Below are positions 23,850 to 34,593 of a DNA stretch of 64,000 nucleotides, one piece after another. The translations under genes were made by a program, and so were the position numbers. Each line of letters opens with the position of its first letter. Position 1 is the stretch's first letter. The stretch comes from Metapseudomonas otitidis (GTDB lineage Bacteria > Pseudomonadota > Gammaproteobacteria > Pseudomonadales > Pseudomonadaceae), in the NCBI RefSeq assembly GCF_900111835.1, contig NZ_FOJP01000009.1:186001-250000 (forward strand), given 5' to 3'. The notes beneath the pieces are model-generated. The model searched no databases, was not told where the DNA came from, and saw only the letters and a list, made by a program, of their open reading frames with translations.

Positions 23850-25277
23850 TCAGCCGATGCTGGGGACGATCTCCTCTCCCACATCACCGCCACGCCTGCG
23901 GCGGATCAGGAAGTAGGCGCCGTAGCACACAGCGATGAAGCCGAAGCCCCAGTACAGCGACGGCCGCTGGGTGGGGTCCAGGGCGAGGAAGACGAACAGC
24001 GAGCAGCAGATGGCGATGCAGGCCAGCGGCACCAGCGGGAACAACGGCGCCGAGTACTTCAGGTCGGCCCGGGTACCGCCCTTGGCCATGTGCTCGCGGC
24101 GGAAGCGGTACTGGGCGTAGGCGATGACGATCCAGGTCACGGTGCCGGCCATGCCGCTCACCGCCATCAGCACCATGAACAGGGTGTCGGCGGCGACGAT
24201 GCTGGTCAGCAGCGACAGCAGGGCGAAGCACAGGGTGATCAGCAGCGCATACAGCGGCACGCCCCGGGCGCTCAGTTTCGACAGCTGGCGCGGCGCCATG
24301 CCGGTCTTGGACATGGCCCAGAGGATGCGGGTGGAGGCGTAGAGCCCGGAGTTGCCCACGGAAAGGATCGCCGTGAGGATCACGAAGTTCATCAGGTCGG
24401 CGGCATAGGGAATGCCCACCTTGTCGAACACCTGGACGAACGGGCTCTCCATCAACCCCGCCTCCCGCCAGGGGACGATGGCGGCCAGCACGCCGATGGC
24501 CAGCACGTAGAAGATCAGCACGCGGAAGACCACGTTGCGCACCGCCTGGGGGATGCTCTTCTCCGGCTGGTCGGTCTCGCCGGCGGCGACGCCCATGATC
24601 TCGCAGCCCTGGAAGGCGTAGACCACCGTCATCATCACCGCGAACACGGCGGCCAGCCCGTTGGGGAACAGGCCATCCCCAACCAGGTTGGCCAGGCCCG
24701 GCGCCGCTGACTGGCCTTCGAGGGGAATGGCGCCGAACACCGCCAGCAGCCCCACCAGGATGAACACCAGGATGGCCGCCACCTTGATGCCGGAGAACCA
24801 GTACTCGGCCTCGCCGAAAGCCCGGGTCGCCAGGGCGTTGAGGGAGAACAGCACCACCACGAACAGCCCTGACCACACCCAGATGGGGACATCCGGGAAC
24901 CAGCGCGTCATCAGCATCCCGGCGGCGGTGAACTCCAGGCCCACCGTGGAGGCCCAGCTCATCCAGTAGACCCAGCCGATCATGAAGCCGGTGGCCGGGC
25001 CGATGAAGCGCGTGGCGTGGGCCTGGAACGAGCCGGAGACCGGCATCTGCACCGACAGTTCGCCGAGGCAGACCATCACCAGGTACATGAGCAAGCCGGC
25101 GACCAGGTAGGCGAGGATGGCGCCCATCGGGCCGCCGGAGCCGATGGTGACGCCCGAGCCCATGAACAGGCCGGTGCCGATCACCCCACCGAGCGAGAGC
25201 ATGAAGATGTGCCGGCTCTTGAGCGCCCGGGTGAGCTGGATTTTCTCGCCGCTGCCGGCGTGATGGGTCTCAGACAT
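23850..25277 (-). CDS. amino-acid permease (APC superfamily, AAT type)
   Basis: A 475-residue, 12-helix amino-acid/proton symporter. The first helix region carries the LSLGGVIGTGLFMGSG substrate motif; VSGSFQAHATRFIGPATGF and the cytoplasmic PEKSIPQAVRNVVFR are typical. Its place between the arginine transaminase operon and aruRS suggests arginine or a related basic amino acid as substrate (inference). The ATG at 25277 has a strong GGAGGTG. A 20-codon arginine-rich frame (25332-25270) overlaps its first codons and a perfect CA motif lies upstream, so expression may be under translational and Hfq/Crc control. It has its own terminator. Confidence 0.9.
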   Translation of the reverse strand: MSETHHAGSGEKIQLTRALKSRHIFMLSLGGVIGTGLFMGSGVTIGSGGPMGAILAYLVAGLLMYLVMVCLGELSVQMPVSGSFQAHATRFIGPATGFMIGWVYWMSWASTVGLEFTAAGMLMTRWFPDVPIWVWSGLFVVVLFSLNALATRAFGEAEYWFSGIKVAAILVFILVGLLAVFGAIPLEGQSAAPGLANLVGDGLFPNGLAAVFAVMMTVVYAFQGCEIMGVAAGETDQPEKSIPQAVRNVVFRVLIFYVLAIGVLAAIVPWREAGLMESPFVQVFDKVGIPYAADLMNFVILTAILSVGNSGLYASTRILWAMSKTGMAPRQLSKLSARGVPLYALLITLCFALLSLLTSIVAADTLFMVLMAVSGMAGTVTWIVIAYAQYRFRREHMAKGGTRADLKYSAPLFPLVPLACIAICCSLFVFLALDPTQRPSLYWGFGFIAVCYGAYFLIRRRRGGDVGEEIVPSIG

Positions 25278-25332
25278 GGCGCACCTCCGGAGAGCGGCGG
25301 GTGCGGGTGAGCGGAACTCTACGTTGGGTCAT
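25270..25332 (-). CDS. putative 20-aa arginine-rich leader peptide of the permease gene
   Basis: ATG at 25332 with GGAGAT 8 nt upstream opens a 20-codon frame encoding MTQRRVPLTRTRRSPEVRHV, six arginines in 20 residues, one of them the rare codon AGA at position 5. The frame includes the permease ribosome-binding site (within GAG-GTG) and its TGA overlaps permease codons 2-3, so translation of the leader would affect access to the permease start. Coding status is unproven: a frame this short can arise by chance, although the ribosome site, composition and overlap are together unusual. Confidence 0.4.
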   Translation of the reverse strand: MTQRRVPLTRTRRSPEVRHV

Positions 25333-25339
25333 TGTTGTT
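25332..25339 (-). promoter_or_regulatory. Hfq/Crc catabolite-activity (CA) motif
   Basis: AACAACAA on the minus strand, a perfect AANAANAA match. It ends on the A of the leader ATG and lies between the leader ribosome-binding site and its start codon, the usual place for Hfq/Crc translational repression in Pseudomonas. Confidence 0.5.
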
Positions 25340-25433
25340 ATCTCCAATCGATCAGAGGCCGTGGCTCGAGCACGGATACCGCTGGATTATTCGAAGGAGA
25401 TGTAAGGCGCCGTTGATCGCCGGGATCGAAGTT

Positions 25434-25600
25434 GTAAAAAGCTGTAATGAAGCTGTCTCGCTTCAGGGCGCTTTTAAAAACGTAGGCGAGGCAGTCAGCG
25501 CAAGGCAAAAACAGGCGAAAAAGCGCAGTTTACGTGCGGTAAATGAGCATTTTGAGCCTGTTTTTAACGCCGCGATGACAACGCAGGTAGTTTTTATAAG
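25434..25600. repeat. structured intergenic element, probably a dispersed Pseudomonas repeat
   Basis: This AT-richer stretch lies in the 329-bp gap between aruS and the permease gene. It contains a perfect 10-bp inverted repeat (AAAAACAGGC at 25507-25516, its complement at 25556-25565), an inner imperfect stem around GTTTAC/GTAAAT, and an outer pair built on CTCGC/GCGAG. I recall similar sequences in other Pseudomonas intergenic regions but cannot confirm this here. The ends are approximate. The remainder of the gap (25333-25433) holds the permease upstream region with no other gene. Confidence 0.45.
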
Positions 25601-25606
25601 TGTCCT

Positions 25607-27816
<2,210 letters not shown>

Positions 27817-27820
<4 letters not shown>

Positions 27821-28584
27821 GGTGACTCCAGGGGGCGCCCCTGGGTGCGGTAGTCGCGCTCGCTCTCCTCCAGCCAGCGCTGCAGGCTGCCGTCGGCCTG
27901 CAACGCCAGCAGGATGCGGTCGATGTCGTCGAGGCGCGCCAGGAGCGGTGAGCGCCGCGACACGGCCAGCCGCAGGGAGTCCACCGCCAGGGGTTCGGGC
28001 GCGTCGACGATGGCCTCGCCTCCCGGCATGCCCGCCACGAATAGCCGCCCGGTGCGCCGCTCGTAGGGGATGAAATCGATGCGCTGGCGGATCAGCTTGC
28101 CGAAGTTCTGCCGGCTGTCCGAGACGTATTCGATGCGCCCCTGGCGGGTGACGAAGCGGTCGAACTCGGTGCCGTAGCTTTCCCCGAACAGCAGCCCGCC
28201 ACGGTAGCCGGCGAGGTCGGCCAGGTGCTTTACCGCCAGGGGCTTGTGGCGGTTGTAGAAGAGCGCGACCTCCTCCCGCAGCACCGGCGCCTCGGCGAAC
28301 GCCAGGTATTGCTGGCGCTCCCCGGTGCGGTAGGCCAGCACCAGGTCGACGCGGCCGCTGGCGGCATCCATCAGGCAGCGTTTCCAGTTGCCGAGCACCA
28401 CCACCTGCATCTCGTAGCCCAGCTCCTGGAGCACCCGCTTCACCACCTGGGGCGCCAGGCCGCGTACGGCCTGGCCATCGCTCCAGGACACGGGCGGGTA
28501 CACCGGGTAGTCGCAATAGCGCATGGTCTCGGCCGCCAGCCCGAGGCTGCACCAGCCCCAGGCCAGGAGTGCCAGCCAGCGCAT
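27817..28584 (-). CDS. periplasmic solute-binding protein (SBP_bac_3 type) in the aruRS operon
   Basis: A 255-residue exported protein: signal peptide [19 protein letters not shown], then a family-3 amino-acid-binding fold ([73 protein letters not shown]). It starts 2 bp after the aruR stop and overlaps the aruS ATG, so the three are made together. No transporter gene is attached. The natural reading is that it binds the signal, perhaps arginine, and touches the periplasmic domain of AruS. That role is inference; an enzyme-like or orphan binding function remains possible. Confidence 0.75.
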
Positions 28585-28586
28585 GT

Positions 28587-29321
28587 TCAGGCCTCGCTGG
28601 GGGTGGCGGTGAACAGGTAGCCGGCGCCGTGGATGGTGATGATCAGCTGCGGGTCGGCGGGGTCGTCGCGCAACTTGCGGCGCAGGCGCCCGACCAGCAC
28701 GTCGATGGAGCGGTCGTTGGGCAGCCATTCGCGGTTGCGGATCTGGTCCATCAACTGGTCACGGCTGAGGGTGTGGCCGCTGTTGCGCAGGAAGGTGCTG
28801 AGCAACTGGAACTCGCCCTGGGTGAGCAGCGTTTCATGGCCGGTGGAATCGATGATGCGGCGCCGGTCGGTGTCCAGCAGCCAGTCGCCGAACTGCTTGA
28901 GCACCTGGCGCACGGGGCCGGGCTCGGCCTGGGCATGGCGGACCCGGCGCACCAGGTTCTTCGCCCGGGACACCAGCTCGCGGGGGTTGAGAGGCTTGAT
29001 CACGTAGTCGTCGGCGCCGCATTCGAGGCCGACGATGCGGTCGATCTCGTCGTTGCGCCCGGTGATCAAGATGATCCCGATCTCGGAGCGCACCCGCAGC
29101 TCACGGGTCAGGGTCAGGCCGTCCTTGCCGGGCAGGCGGACGTCCAGCAACACCAGCTCCACGGGCTGGCCGAGGTGGGAGGTCTTGGCCAGCACGGCTT
29201 CGGCCTGCTCGGCATCGGCCGCGCAGAACACCTCGTAGCCCTCATCGCCCAGGTAGCTCTGCAGCAGCTCACGAATCACCGGATCGTCATCGACGACCAA
29301 TACGCGGGGAACCATCGCCAT
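28587..29321 (-). CDS. aruR: OmpR-type response regulator of arginine transaminase genes
   Basis: A 244-residue OmpR/PhoB-family regulator. Receiver domain with acidic pocket DDD (11-13), phospho-acceptor Asp60 in [11 protein letters not shown] and Lys109 in [10 protein letters not shown]; the C-terminal winged helix ends [10 protein letters not shown]...HGAGYLFT. The start is taken at ATG 29321 (GGAGG 9 nt upstream); GTG 29324 and ATG 29315 are alternatives. First gene of the operon with the binding protein and aruS. Upstream lie a CA motif (29351-29358) and the repeated 22-bp element (29418-29439), which suggests autoregulation and catabolite repression. Confidence 0.9.
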   Translation of the reverse strand: MAMVPRVLVVDDDPVIRELLQSYLGDEGYEVFCAADAEQAEAVLAKTSHLGQPVELVLLDVRLPGKDGLTLTRELRVRSEIGIILITGRNDEIDRIVGLECGADDYVIKPLNPRELVSRAKNLVRRVRHAQAEPGPVRQVLKQFGDWLLDTDRRRIIDSTGHETLLTQGEFQLLSTFLRNSGHTLSRDQLMDQIRNREWLPNDRSIDVLVGRLRRKLRDDPADPQLIITIHGAGYLFTATPSEA

Positions 29322-29350
29322 CACCTTTCACCTCCGGCGTGCCGGGGCGT

Positions 29351-29358
29351 TTCTTGTT
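29351..29358 (-). promoter_or_regulatory. CA motif upstream of aruR
   Basis: AACAAGAA on the minus strand, a perfect AANAANAA, 30-37 nt before the aruR ATG. It is a little farther from the ribosome-binding site than classic Hfq/Crc sites. Confidence 0.35.
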
Positions 29359-29417
29359 CTGGTTGTCGGACGGTGACACCCGGGCGGAGGCTCGGGTGGA
29401 AGCAGCAGCCTAGCCAC

Positions 29418-29439
29418 TACTGAACGGCCGATCAACAAG
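29418..29439 (-). promoter_or_regulatory. candidate AruR operator, copy 2 (aruR autoregulation)
   Basis: CTTGTTGA...GTTCAGTA on the minus strand, 17 of 22 identical to the copy at 23648-23669, with GTTGA and GTTCA 11 bp apart. A weak sigma-70 match overlaps it: TTGATC (29435-29430), 17-bp spacer, TAGGCT (29412-29407). Confidence 0.55.
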
Positions 29440-29494
29440 CAGGCACGCAGGCCCGGCTGCCACCGGTCAGCCAGGCCCCGGGCCGGCGCCAGCC

Positions 29495-30892
29495 TCAGCG
29501 GCTGCCGAGCAAGGGACGGGGCACCAGCTGGCGCAAGGCCTGGCCACGGATCAGCACTTCGCCGATGAGCAGCGCCAGGCCGACGCCACAGAGGATCTTG
29601 CTGGCCTTGCCCCAGTCCATCGGCTCGCCTGGGGTGACCACGAAGAGCACGATGCCGGCGACCACGTGCAAGCCGACCAGGCCCGCCCAGGCGCAGGCAG
29701 CGGTATTGCCCAGCGGCAGGCGGAAGGCACGCGGCGTGGGGTCGGCCAGGCGCAGGCGGATGAAGGCCAGGCACATCAGCACGTACGGCATCATGAAAAT
29801 CATTGCGAAGATGGACAGCAGGGTCCAGAACAGCTCCTCGGCGCTGTGGGCGACCAGGCCGTACACCAGCATCACCAGGATGCTCACGCCGGAGGCCAGC
29901 AACGCCGGGCCGATGGGCGTGCGGTAGCGCGGGTGGACCACGCCGAACACTGCCGGCAGTTCCCCGGCCGTGGCCGCCGCCACCGCCGCCCGGTTGGTGC
30001 CCATGCTCCAGGTGACCATGTTGGTGAACAGGGTGAAGAGCACGAAGCAGGCCACCAGGGTGGCGAAGGCGCCGCCGAGGCCTTCATGGCCGTACATCTG
30101 GTAGAGCGACTCGGAGAAGATCCGCGTGACGTCGGTCTGCTCCGGCGGCAACGCGGCCAGCACGCCAAGGGTGCCGAACACGTTGAAGGCGGCGATCAGC
30201 AGGCCCGAGACCAGTACCGCACGGGGAATGTCACGGTGCGGGTTGCGCATCTCCGGGGCGCTGCAGCAGGCCAGCTCGGTGCCCATGATGCCGTAGACCA
30301 TCACCCCCAGCGCCGCGAACTGCACCCCGGAAGACGGCAGGATCGCCTCCAGGCTGAACGCGTTGGCAAAGCCGTGCTCCAGGCCGTAGCGGATGCCGCC
30401 GATGCCCAGCGCGAGCACCGCCACCAGCTTCATCAGCGCCCCCAGGTTCGGCAGCCATTTGCCGATGCGCAGGTTGATGGCGTTGAACAGCGCGGTGAGC
30501 AGCGCCAGGAACACGCCGATGGCGATCTTGCTCCACAGCCCCAGCCCGGGCAGGAAGAACTCGCTGAGCATGGCGGCGAAGAGGATGTAGACCGAGGGCA
30601 TCCACAGGGCGTTGTTGGCCCAGTACATCCACGACAGCCGGGCGCCCCAGCGCGGTCCGAAGGCCAGGCGCACCCAGTGGTAGACACCGCCGCTGCCGGG
30701 GAAGGTGGTGCCCAGCTCGGCGGTCATCAGCCCCATGGGGATGAACAGCAGCAGGAGCACGTAGCCCCACCAGAACAGGCTGGTGGAACCGAGCGCCGCG
30801 GCCAGGGCGATCTGGTCCATGAACAGCATGGCCGAGACGGTGAACAGCGTGACATCACGAAAGCGCAGGACCTTGTTCTTGTTGTCGTCCAT
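29495..30892 (-). CDS. APC-superfamily amino acid / polyamine transporter
   Basis: A 465-residue, 12-helix transporter resembling the glutamate:GABA-antiporter-like and YjeM-like APC group (FRDVTLFTVSAMLFMDQIALAAALGS; TFPGSGGVYHWVRLAFG; MGTELACCSAPEMRNPHRDIPRAV). The start at 30892 is an ATG whose first codons (GAC GAC AAC AAG AAC AAG) contain two overlapping CA motifs at 30883-30872. It lies 52 bp after the class III aminotransferase on the same strand and probably imports that enzyme's amine or amino-acid substrate. The exact substrate is unknown. Confidence 0.82.
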   Translation of the reverse strand: MDDNKNKVLRFRDVTLFTVSAMLFMDQIALAAALGSTSLFWWGYVLLLLFIPMGLMTAELGTTFPGSGGVYHWVRLAFGPRWGARLSWMYWANNALWMPSVYILFAAMLSEFFLPGLGLWSKIAIGVFLALLTALFNAINLRIGKWLPNLGALMKLVAVLALGIGGIRYGLEHGFANAFSLEAILPSSGVQFAALGVMVYGIMGTELACCSAPEMRNPHRDIPRAVLVSGLLIAAFNVFGTLGVLAALPPEQTDVTRIFSESLYQMYGHEGLGGAFATLVACFVLFTLFTNMVTWSMGTNRAAVAAATAGELPAVFGVVHPRYRTPIGPALLASGVSILVMLVYGLVAHSAEELFWTLLSIFAMIFMMPYVLMCLAFIRLRLADPTPRAFRLPLGNTAACAWAGLVGLHVVAGIVLFVVTPGEPMDWGKASKILCGVGLALLIGEVLIRGQALRQLVPRPLLGSR

Positions 30893-30944
30893 CGGGGGGC
30901 TTTCCTCTGTGGGGGAATGGGCGGCGCGGGGCGCCGCGTCGGCG

Positions 30945-32354
30945 CTACCAGTGACCGGCCTGCTTCAGGTCCTCCTGGGTCTCGATGATGCTTTCGCGCA
31001 GCACGCGCACGATGAAGTCGACCTGCTCGCGGGTGAGGATCAGCGGCGGCGACATGACGTTCAGGTGCACCATCGGCCGCACCAGCAGGCCGCGCTTCTG
31101 CGCCCGCAGGTGGACCCACTCGCCGATGTTCAGCGCCTCGGGGAACAGGGTCTTGCTGGCCTTGTCGGCCACGAACTCGACGCAGGCCATGAAGCGGATG
31201 CCGCGCACGTCCCCCACCATGGGCAGGTCCAGCAAGGTGCGCAGCTGCGCTTCGAAATAGCGGCCGACGTCCTCGACGTGGGCCAACAGGCCTTCCCGCT
31301 CGATGATCTCGATGTTCTTCAGCGCCGCCGCGCAGGCCACAGGGTGGCCGGAGTAGGTGAAGCCGTGGGTGAAGCAGCGGCCCTGGTCAGGCGCGGCGAT
31401 CACCGACCAGATGCGCTCGGAGAACAGGCAGGCCCCCAGCGGCTGGTAGCCCGAGGTCAGGCCCTTGGCGGTGGTGATGATGTCCGGCTGGATGCCGAAC
31501 ACCGCCTCGCTGGCGAAGAAGTGCCCGAGGCGGCCGAAGGAGGTGACCACCTCGTCGGCGATGTAGAGGATGTCGTAGCGCTGGCACAGCGCCCAGATGC
31601 GGGCGTGGTAGCCCTCCGGCGGCACCATCACGCCGCCGGAGCCGAACACCGGCTCGGCGATGAAGGCCGCGACCTTGTCTGCCCCCACTGCACGCACGGC
31701 GTCGTCGAACTCGGCCACCAGGCTTTCCAGGTAGTCGGCCTCGCTCATGCCCTCGGGGGCGCGGTAGGGGTAGGGCCCGCTGAGGTGGTGGATGCCGTCC
31801 TGGATGAAGTCGAAGCCGCTCTCGCGGTCCACCTGCTTGCCGCCGAGGGACATGCCCAGGTAGGTGGAGCCGTGATAGGCGTGGCGACGGCTGAGGATGT
31901 GCTTCTTCTGCGGCAGGCCCCGGCAGTTCTGGTAGTAGTGCACCAGGCGGATGGCGGTATCGACGGCGGTGGAGCCGCCGGTGGTGAGGAAGACATGGTC
32001 GATGTCTCCGGGCGCCAGCTCCGCCAGCTTGGCGCACAGCTCCACCGCACGAGGGTTGGCCATGTCGCAGAAGGGGTTGGAGTAGGCGAGCTGGCGCGCC
32101 TGCTCGGCGATGGCCTCGACCATCTCCTCGCGCCCCAGGCCGATGTTGGTGCACCACATGCCGCCCACCGCATCCAGATAGCGGTTGCCGGCCAGGTCGT
32201 GGATGTAGGCGCCCTCCCCTCCGGCGATCTGCAGGGAATCGAGCACGCGGTGCTCGTCGAACAGGTGGTAACCGTGCAGGTAGTGGGCACGGTCCAGGGC
32301 CGCCAGGCGGGCCTGTTCACGGGTGGGCGGCGGCAATGGGACGGACACGGACAT
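30945..32354 (-). CDS. class III (omega) aminotransferase
   Basis: A 469-residue PLP aminotransferase of the class III family, with length and motifs like putrescine- or taurine-type omega-transaminases: LDAVGGMWCTNIGLG, TTGGSTAVDTAIRL, ADEVVTSFGRLG, and the PLP lysine in TTAKGLTSGYQPLG. Such enzymes transfer a terminal amino group to pyruvate or 2-oxoglutarate. The ATG at 32354 has AGGAG 8 nt upstream. It is divergent from the LuxR gene, with a 9-bp inverted repeat in the shared promoter region, and cotranscribed with the APC transporter. It is unlikely to be AruH-redundant because class and substrate type differ. Confidence 0.87.
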   Translation of the reverse strand: MSVSVPLPPPTREQARLAALDRAHYLHGYHLFDEHRVLDSLQIAGGEGAYIHDLAGNRYLDAVGGMWCTNIGLGREEMVEAIAEQARQLAYSNPFCDMANPRAVELCAKLAELAPGDIDHVFLTTGGSTAVDTAIRLVHYYQNCRGLPQKKHILSRRHAYHGSTYLGMSLGGKQVDRESGFDFIQDGIHHLSGPYPYRAPEGMSEADYLESLVAEFDDAVRAVGADKVAAFIAEPVFGSGGVMVPPEGYHARIWALCQRYDILYIADEVVTSFGRLGHFFASEAVFGIQPDIITTAKGLTSGYQPLGACLFSERIWSVIAAPDQGRCFTHGFTYSGHPVACAAALKNIEIIEREGLLAHVEDVGRYFEAQLRTLLDLPMVGDVRGIRFMACVEFVADKASKTLFPEALNIGEWVHLRAQKRGLLVRPMVHLNVMSPPLILTREQVDFIVRVLRESIIETQEDLKQAGHW

Positions 32355-32409
32355 CGGGGTTCTCCTGCTGGTTGATGCCCGGAGCCTATGCACCCGTCCC
32401 GACCACGGA

Positions 32410-32466
32410 CATACCCCATTTGAGGGTAGGGGCCGACGCTCGGCGTCACCTTTTCCCTGGGGTATG
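32410..32466. promoter_or_regulatory. candidate LuxR-regulator operator in the divergent promoter
   Basis: CATACCCCA (32410-32418) and its exact complement TGGGGTATG (32458-32466) frame the region; inside lies a shorter palindrome TACCC-N7-GGGTA (32412-32428). The three related half-sites between the divergent aminotransferase and LuxR genes are likely binding sites for the LuxR-type regulator. Confidence 0.45.
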
Positions 32467-32492
32467 CTGCCGCGAACTCAGCGAGCCGGGCG

Positions 32493-33308
32493 GTGATACA
32501 GGTGCAGCAGGTGGAACTGGACAGGTTGCAGGACTGGCACCGACACCTCGCCGGCGCCATCGCCAGCTGCGGCACCGAGGCGTTCCCCGGCCGCCTGCTG
32601 GACGCCCTCGCCAGCCTGGTGCCGATCGAGTCGGTGATGATCAGCCTGGAGCGCATCGGCAGCGCCCCCACCCTGCTCCACGAACGCGGCATACCACCCG
32701 GCAGCCGCGAGCTGCTGCTCGAGCGCTACTTCTCCCGTGGCTACCTGCTGGACCCGTTCTGCCTGGCGGTGGACCAGGGCCTGGCCGAAGGCTTCTACAC
32801 CCTCGGCGAGATCGCCCCGGACGACTTCTTCAGCAGCCAGTACTACAAGACCTACTACCTGGGCGCCGGCTCGGTGGAGGACTGCTACTTCATGCTCGAA
32901 CTGGGTCCGCGGGAGCGGGTGTCCGTCAGCCTCTACAACGGCCTCAGCGCCCGCCCCTTCGAGCCCGGGCAACTGGCCCTGCTGCGCGCCCTCGCCCCCA
33001 CGGTGCTGGAACTGGGCCGCCGCCACTGGGCGCAGACCGCGCCCCCGGCCCAGGCGGAGCCCAGCTTCGCTGCGCAGTTGCAGCAGGCGTTCCGACATTT
33101 CGGCGACGGCCGCCTCACGGCCCGCGAACTGGAGGTGTGCCACCTGCTGCTGCGCGGTCACTCGGCCAAGTCCAGCGCCAAGGCCCTGGCGATCTCTCCC
33201 GAGACGGTGCGCATGCACCGCAAGAACCTCTACATCAAGCTGGGGATCGGCTCCCAGGCAGAGCTGTTCTCGCTGTTCATCGAATGGCTGAGCCGAACGG
33301 GCGACTGA
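32493..33308 (+). CDS. LuxR-family transcriptional regulator
   Basis: A 271-residue regulator with a C-terminal LuxR helix-turn-helix (LTARELEVCHLLLRGHSAKSSAKALAISPETVRMHRKNLYIKL, about residues 207-250) and an N-terminal domain with no recognised receiver or autoinducer motif. Starts are uncertain: GTG codons occur at 32493, 32502 and 32511; the last has an AGGTG upstream. It is divergent from the aminotransferase-transporter pair and probably controls it through the inverted repeats at 32410-32466. The ligand is unknown. Confidence 0.82.
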   Translation: MIQVQQVELDRLQDWHRHLAGAIASCGTEAFPGRLLDALASLVPIESVMISLERIGSAPTLLHERGIPPGSRELLLERYFSRGYLLDPFCLAVDQGLAEGFYTLGEIAPDDFFSSQYYKTYYLGAGSVEDCYFMLELGPRERVSVSLYNGLSARPFEPGQLALLRALAPTVLELGRRHWAQTAPPAQAEPSFAAQLQQAFRHFGDGRLTARELEVCHLLLRGHSAKSSAKALAISPETVRMHRKNLYIKLGIGSQAELFSLFIEWLSRTGD

Positions 33309-33329
33309 GGGCCTGTACAGCCGGCTCGA

Positions 33330-33965
33330 TCACACGCCCTGAAAGCGCCGGTAGGCGCCGGCCTGCAGGCCATCGACCCAGGCTTCGCAGATCACCACGC
33401 CCTGCTCGGGGGTGAAGGTGGCGGGGTTGAGGCCGGACTCCAGCCACAGCCCGTCCAGCAGCGCGCTGAGGCTGATGGCTGCGAGGCCGGTGTCGAAGGC
33501 GACCCAGCCCTCCTCGTCCGCCAGCAGGGCGAGGGCGTCGGCCAGCAGGCTGCGGTAGTTGCCGTAGGACTGGTCATGGACCCGGCGGATGGATTCGATG
33601 TGGGTCACCGCGCCCCAGAACACCAGCCAGGCGTCGAGCAGCTGGGGGTCGAGCATCTCGGCCGAGAACGAGGCCTGGAAGAAGGCCGAGAGGCGCCGCC
33701 GGGCAGGCCCCGGGGCGGACTCCACGGCGCAGCGCAGCAGGCCCATGACCCGCTCGCTGACCGCCAGGTAGGCCTCGGCCACCAGCGCATCCTTGCCCTC
33801 GTAGTGGTGGTTGATGAGGCCGACGGAGACACCCGCCTCGGCGCAGATCTTGCGCACGGAGGCGCCCTGGAAACCGTAGCGCTTGAGGCAGACCAGGGTG
33901 GCGTCCACCAGCAGGGCCTTGCGCTGCTCCGGCTCCAGCCGGGAAAACCGCACTTCCGTATTCAT
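33330..33965 (-). CDS. BetI-like TetR-family regulator
   Basis: A 211-residue TetR-type repressor. The N-terminal helix-turn-helix (RKALLVDATLVCLKRYGFQGASVRKICAEAGVSVGLINHHYEGKDALV) is close to BetI, the choline/betaine regulator, and to other BetI-like factors. The ATG at 33965 has AGGAG 7 nt upstream; an upstream in-frame GTG (33971) is less good. It lies 43 bp after the XRE-cupin gene on the same strand, so both regulators probably share a transcript. Its targets may be the neighbouring aldolase and oxidoreductase genes. Confidence 0.82.
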   Translation of the reverse strand: MNTEVRFSRLEPEQRKALLVDATLVCLKRYGFQGASVRKICAEAGVSVGLINHHYEGKDALVAEAYLAVSERVMGLLRCAVESAPGPARRRLSAFFQASFSAEMLDPQLLDAWLVFWGAVTHIESIRRVHDQSYGNYRSLLADALALLADEEGWVAFDTGLAAISLSALLDGLWLESGLNPATFTPEQGVVICEAWVDGLQAGAYRRFQGV

Positions 33966-34008
33966 CACCACGCTCCTGTTCGTTCAACCGTGGGGCCGGG
34001 AAGCGGCC

Positions 34009-34548
34009 TCACTCCTCGCTGTGCACCACCACCAGCAACTCGGCCTGCTCCTCGCCCAGGGAGCGCAGGCGGTGCGGCTTCTGGGCGTTGAAGTGCAGCG
34101 CGTCGCCGGTTTCCAGGGTCAGGCGCTCGGACAGGAAGTCGACCTCCACCCGCCCCCGGTGGACGAAGATGAACTCCTCGCCCAGGTGCTCCTTGAAGGT
34201 CGAATGGCTGAAGTCCCGGGGGGGATGGACGATGAACGGCAGCAGCGCGCGGTCGCCGATCTGCCGGGCGAGGGAGGCGTAGGCCGGGCCCTCGTCGTCC
34301 CGCGCCAGCGGCTGCCGCTCGTCGTGGCGCACCAGGCTGTAGCCCTCGCTGGCGGCACCCTCCTCGGCGAACAGTTCCTCCACCGGCACGCTGAGCGCCT
34401 TCGACAGCTTCAGCGCGGTGGCGATGGAGGGCGTGCTCAGGCCCCGCTCCACCTTGGACAGGTAGCTCTTGGTCATGCCGGTCTTCTCGGCCAGCGTTTC
34501 CAGGGTCATCCCCAGTTTTTTTCTCAACAATTTCAATCGCATGGACAT
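34009..34548 (-). CDS. XRE-family regulator with C-terminal cupin domain
   Basis: A 179-residue regulator: XRE helix-turn-helix (RLKLLRKKLGMTLETLAEKTGMTKSYLSKVERGLSTPSIATALKLSKALS) and a C-terminal cupin (FKEHLGEEFIFVHRGRVEVDF...GDALHFNAQKPHRLRS) that likely binds a small ligand. The ATG at 34548 is preferred: AGGGG lies 8 nt upstream. A longer frame from 34611 would start inside a perfect palindrome (34594-34612), which is better read as this protein's operator. It is divergent from the class II aldolase gene and precedes the TetR gene. Confidence 0.83.
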   Translation of the reverse strand: MSMRLKLLRKKLGMTLETLAEKTGMTKSYLSKVERGLSTPSIATALKLSKALSVPVEELFAEEGAASEGYSLVRHDERQPLARDDEGPAYASLARQIGDRALLPFIVHPPRDFSHSTFKEHLGEEFIFVHRGRVEVDFLSERLTLETGDALHFNAQKPHRLRSLGEEQAELLVVVHSEE

Positions 34549-34593
34549 GCAGAACGCCCCTTTGGCGTCGGTGCGGGAAACTTTTCTCTTGCC

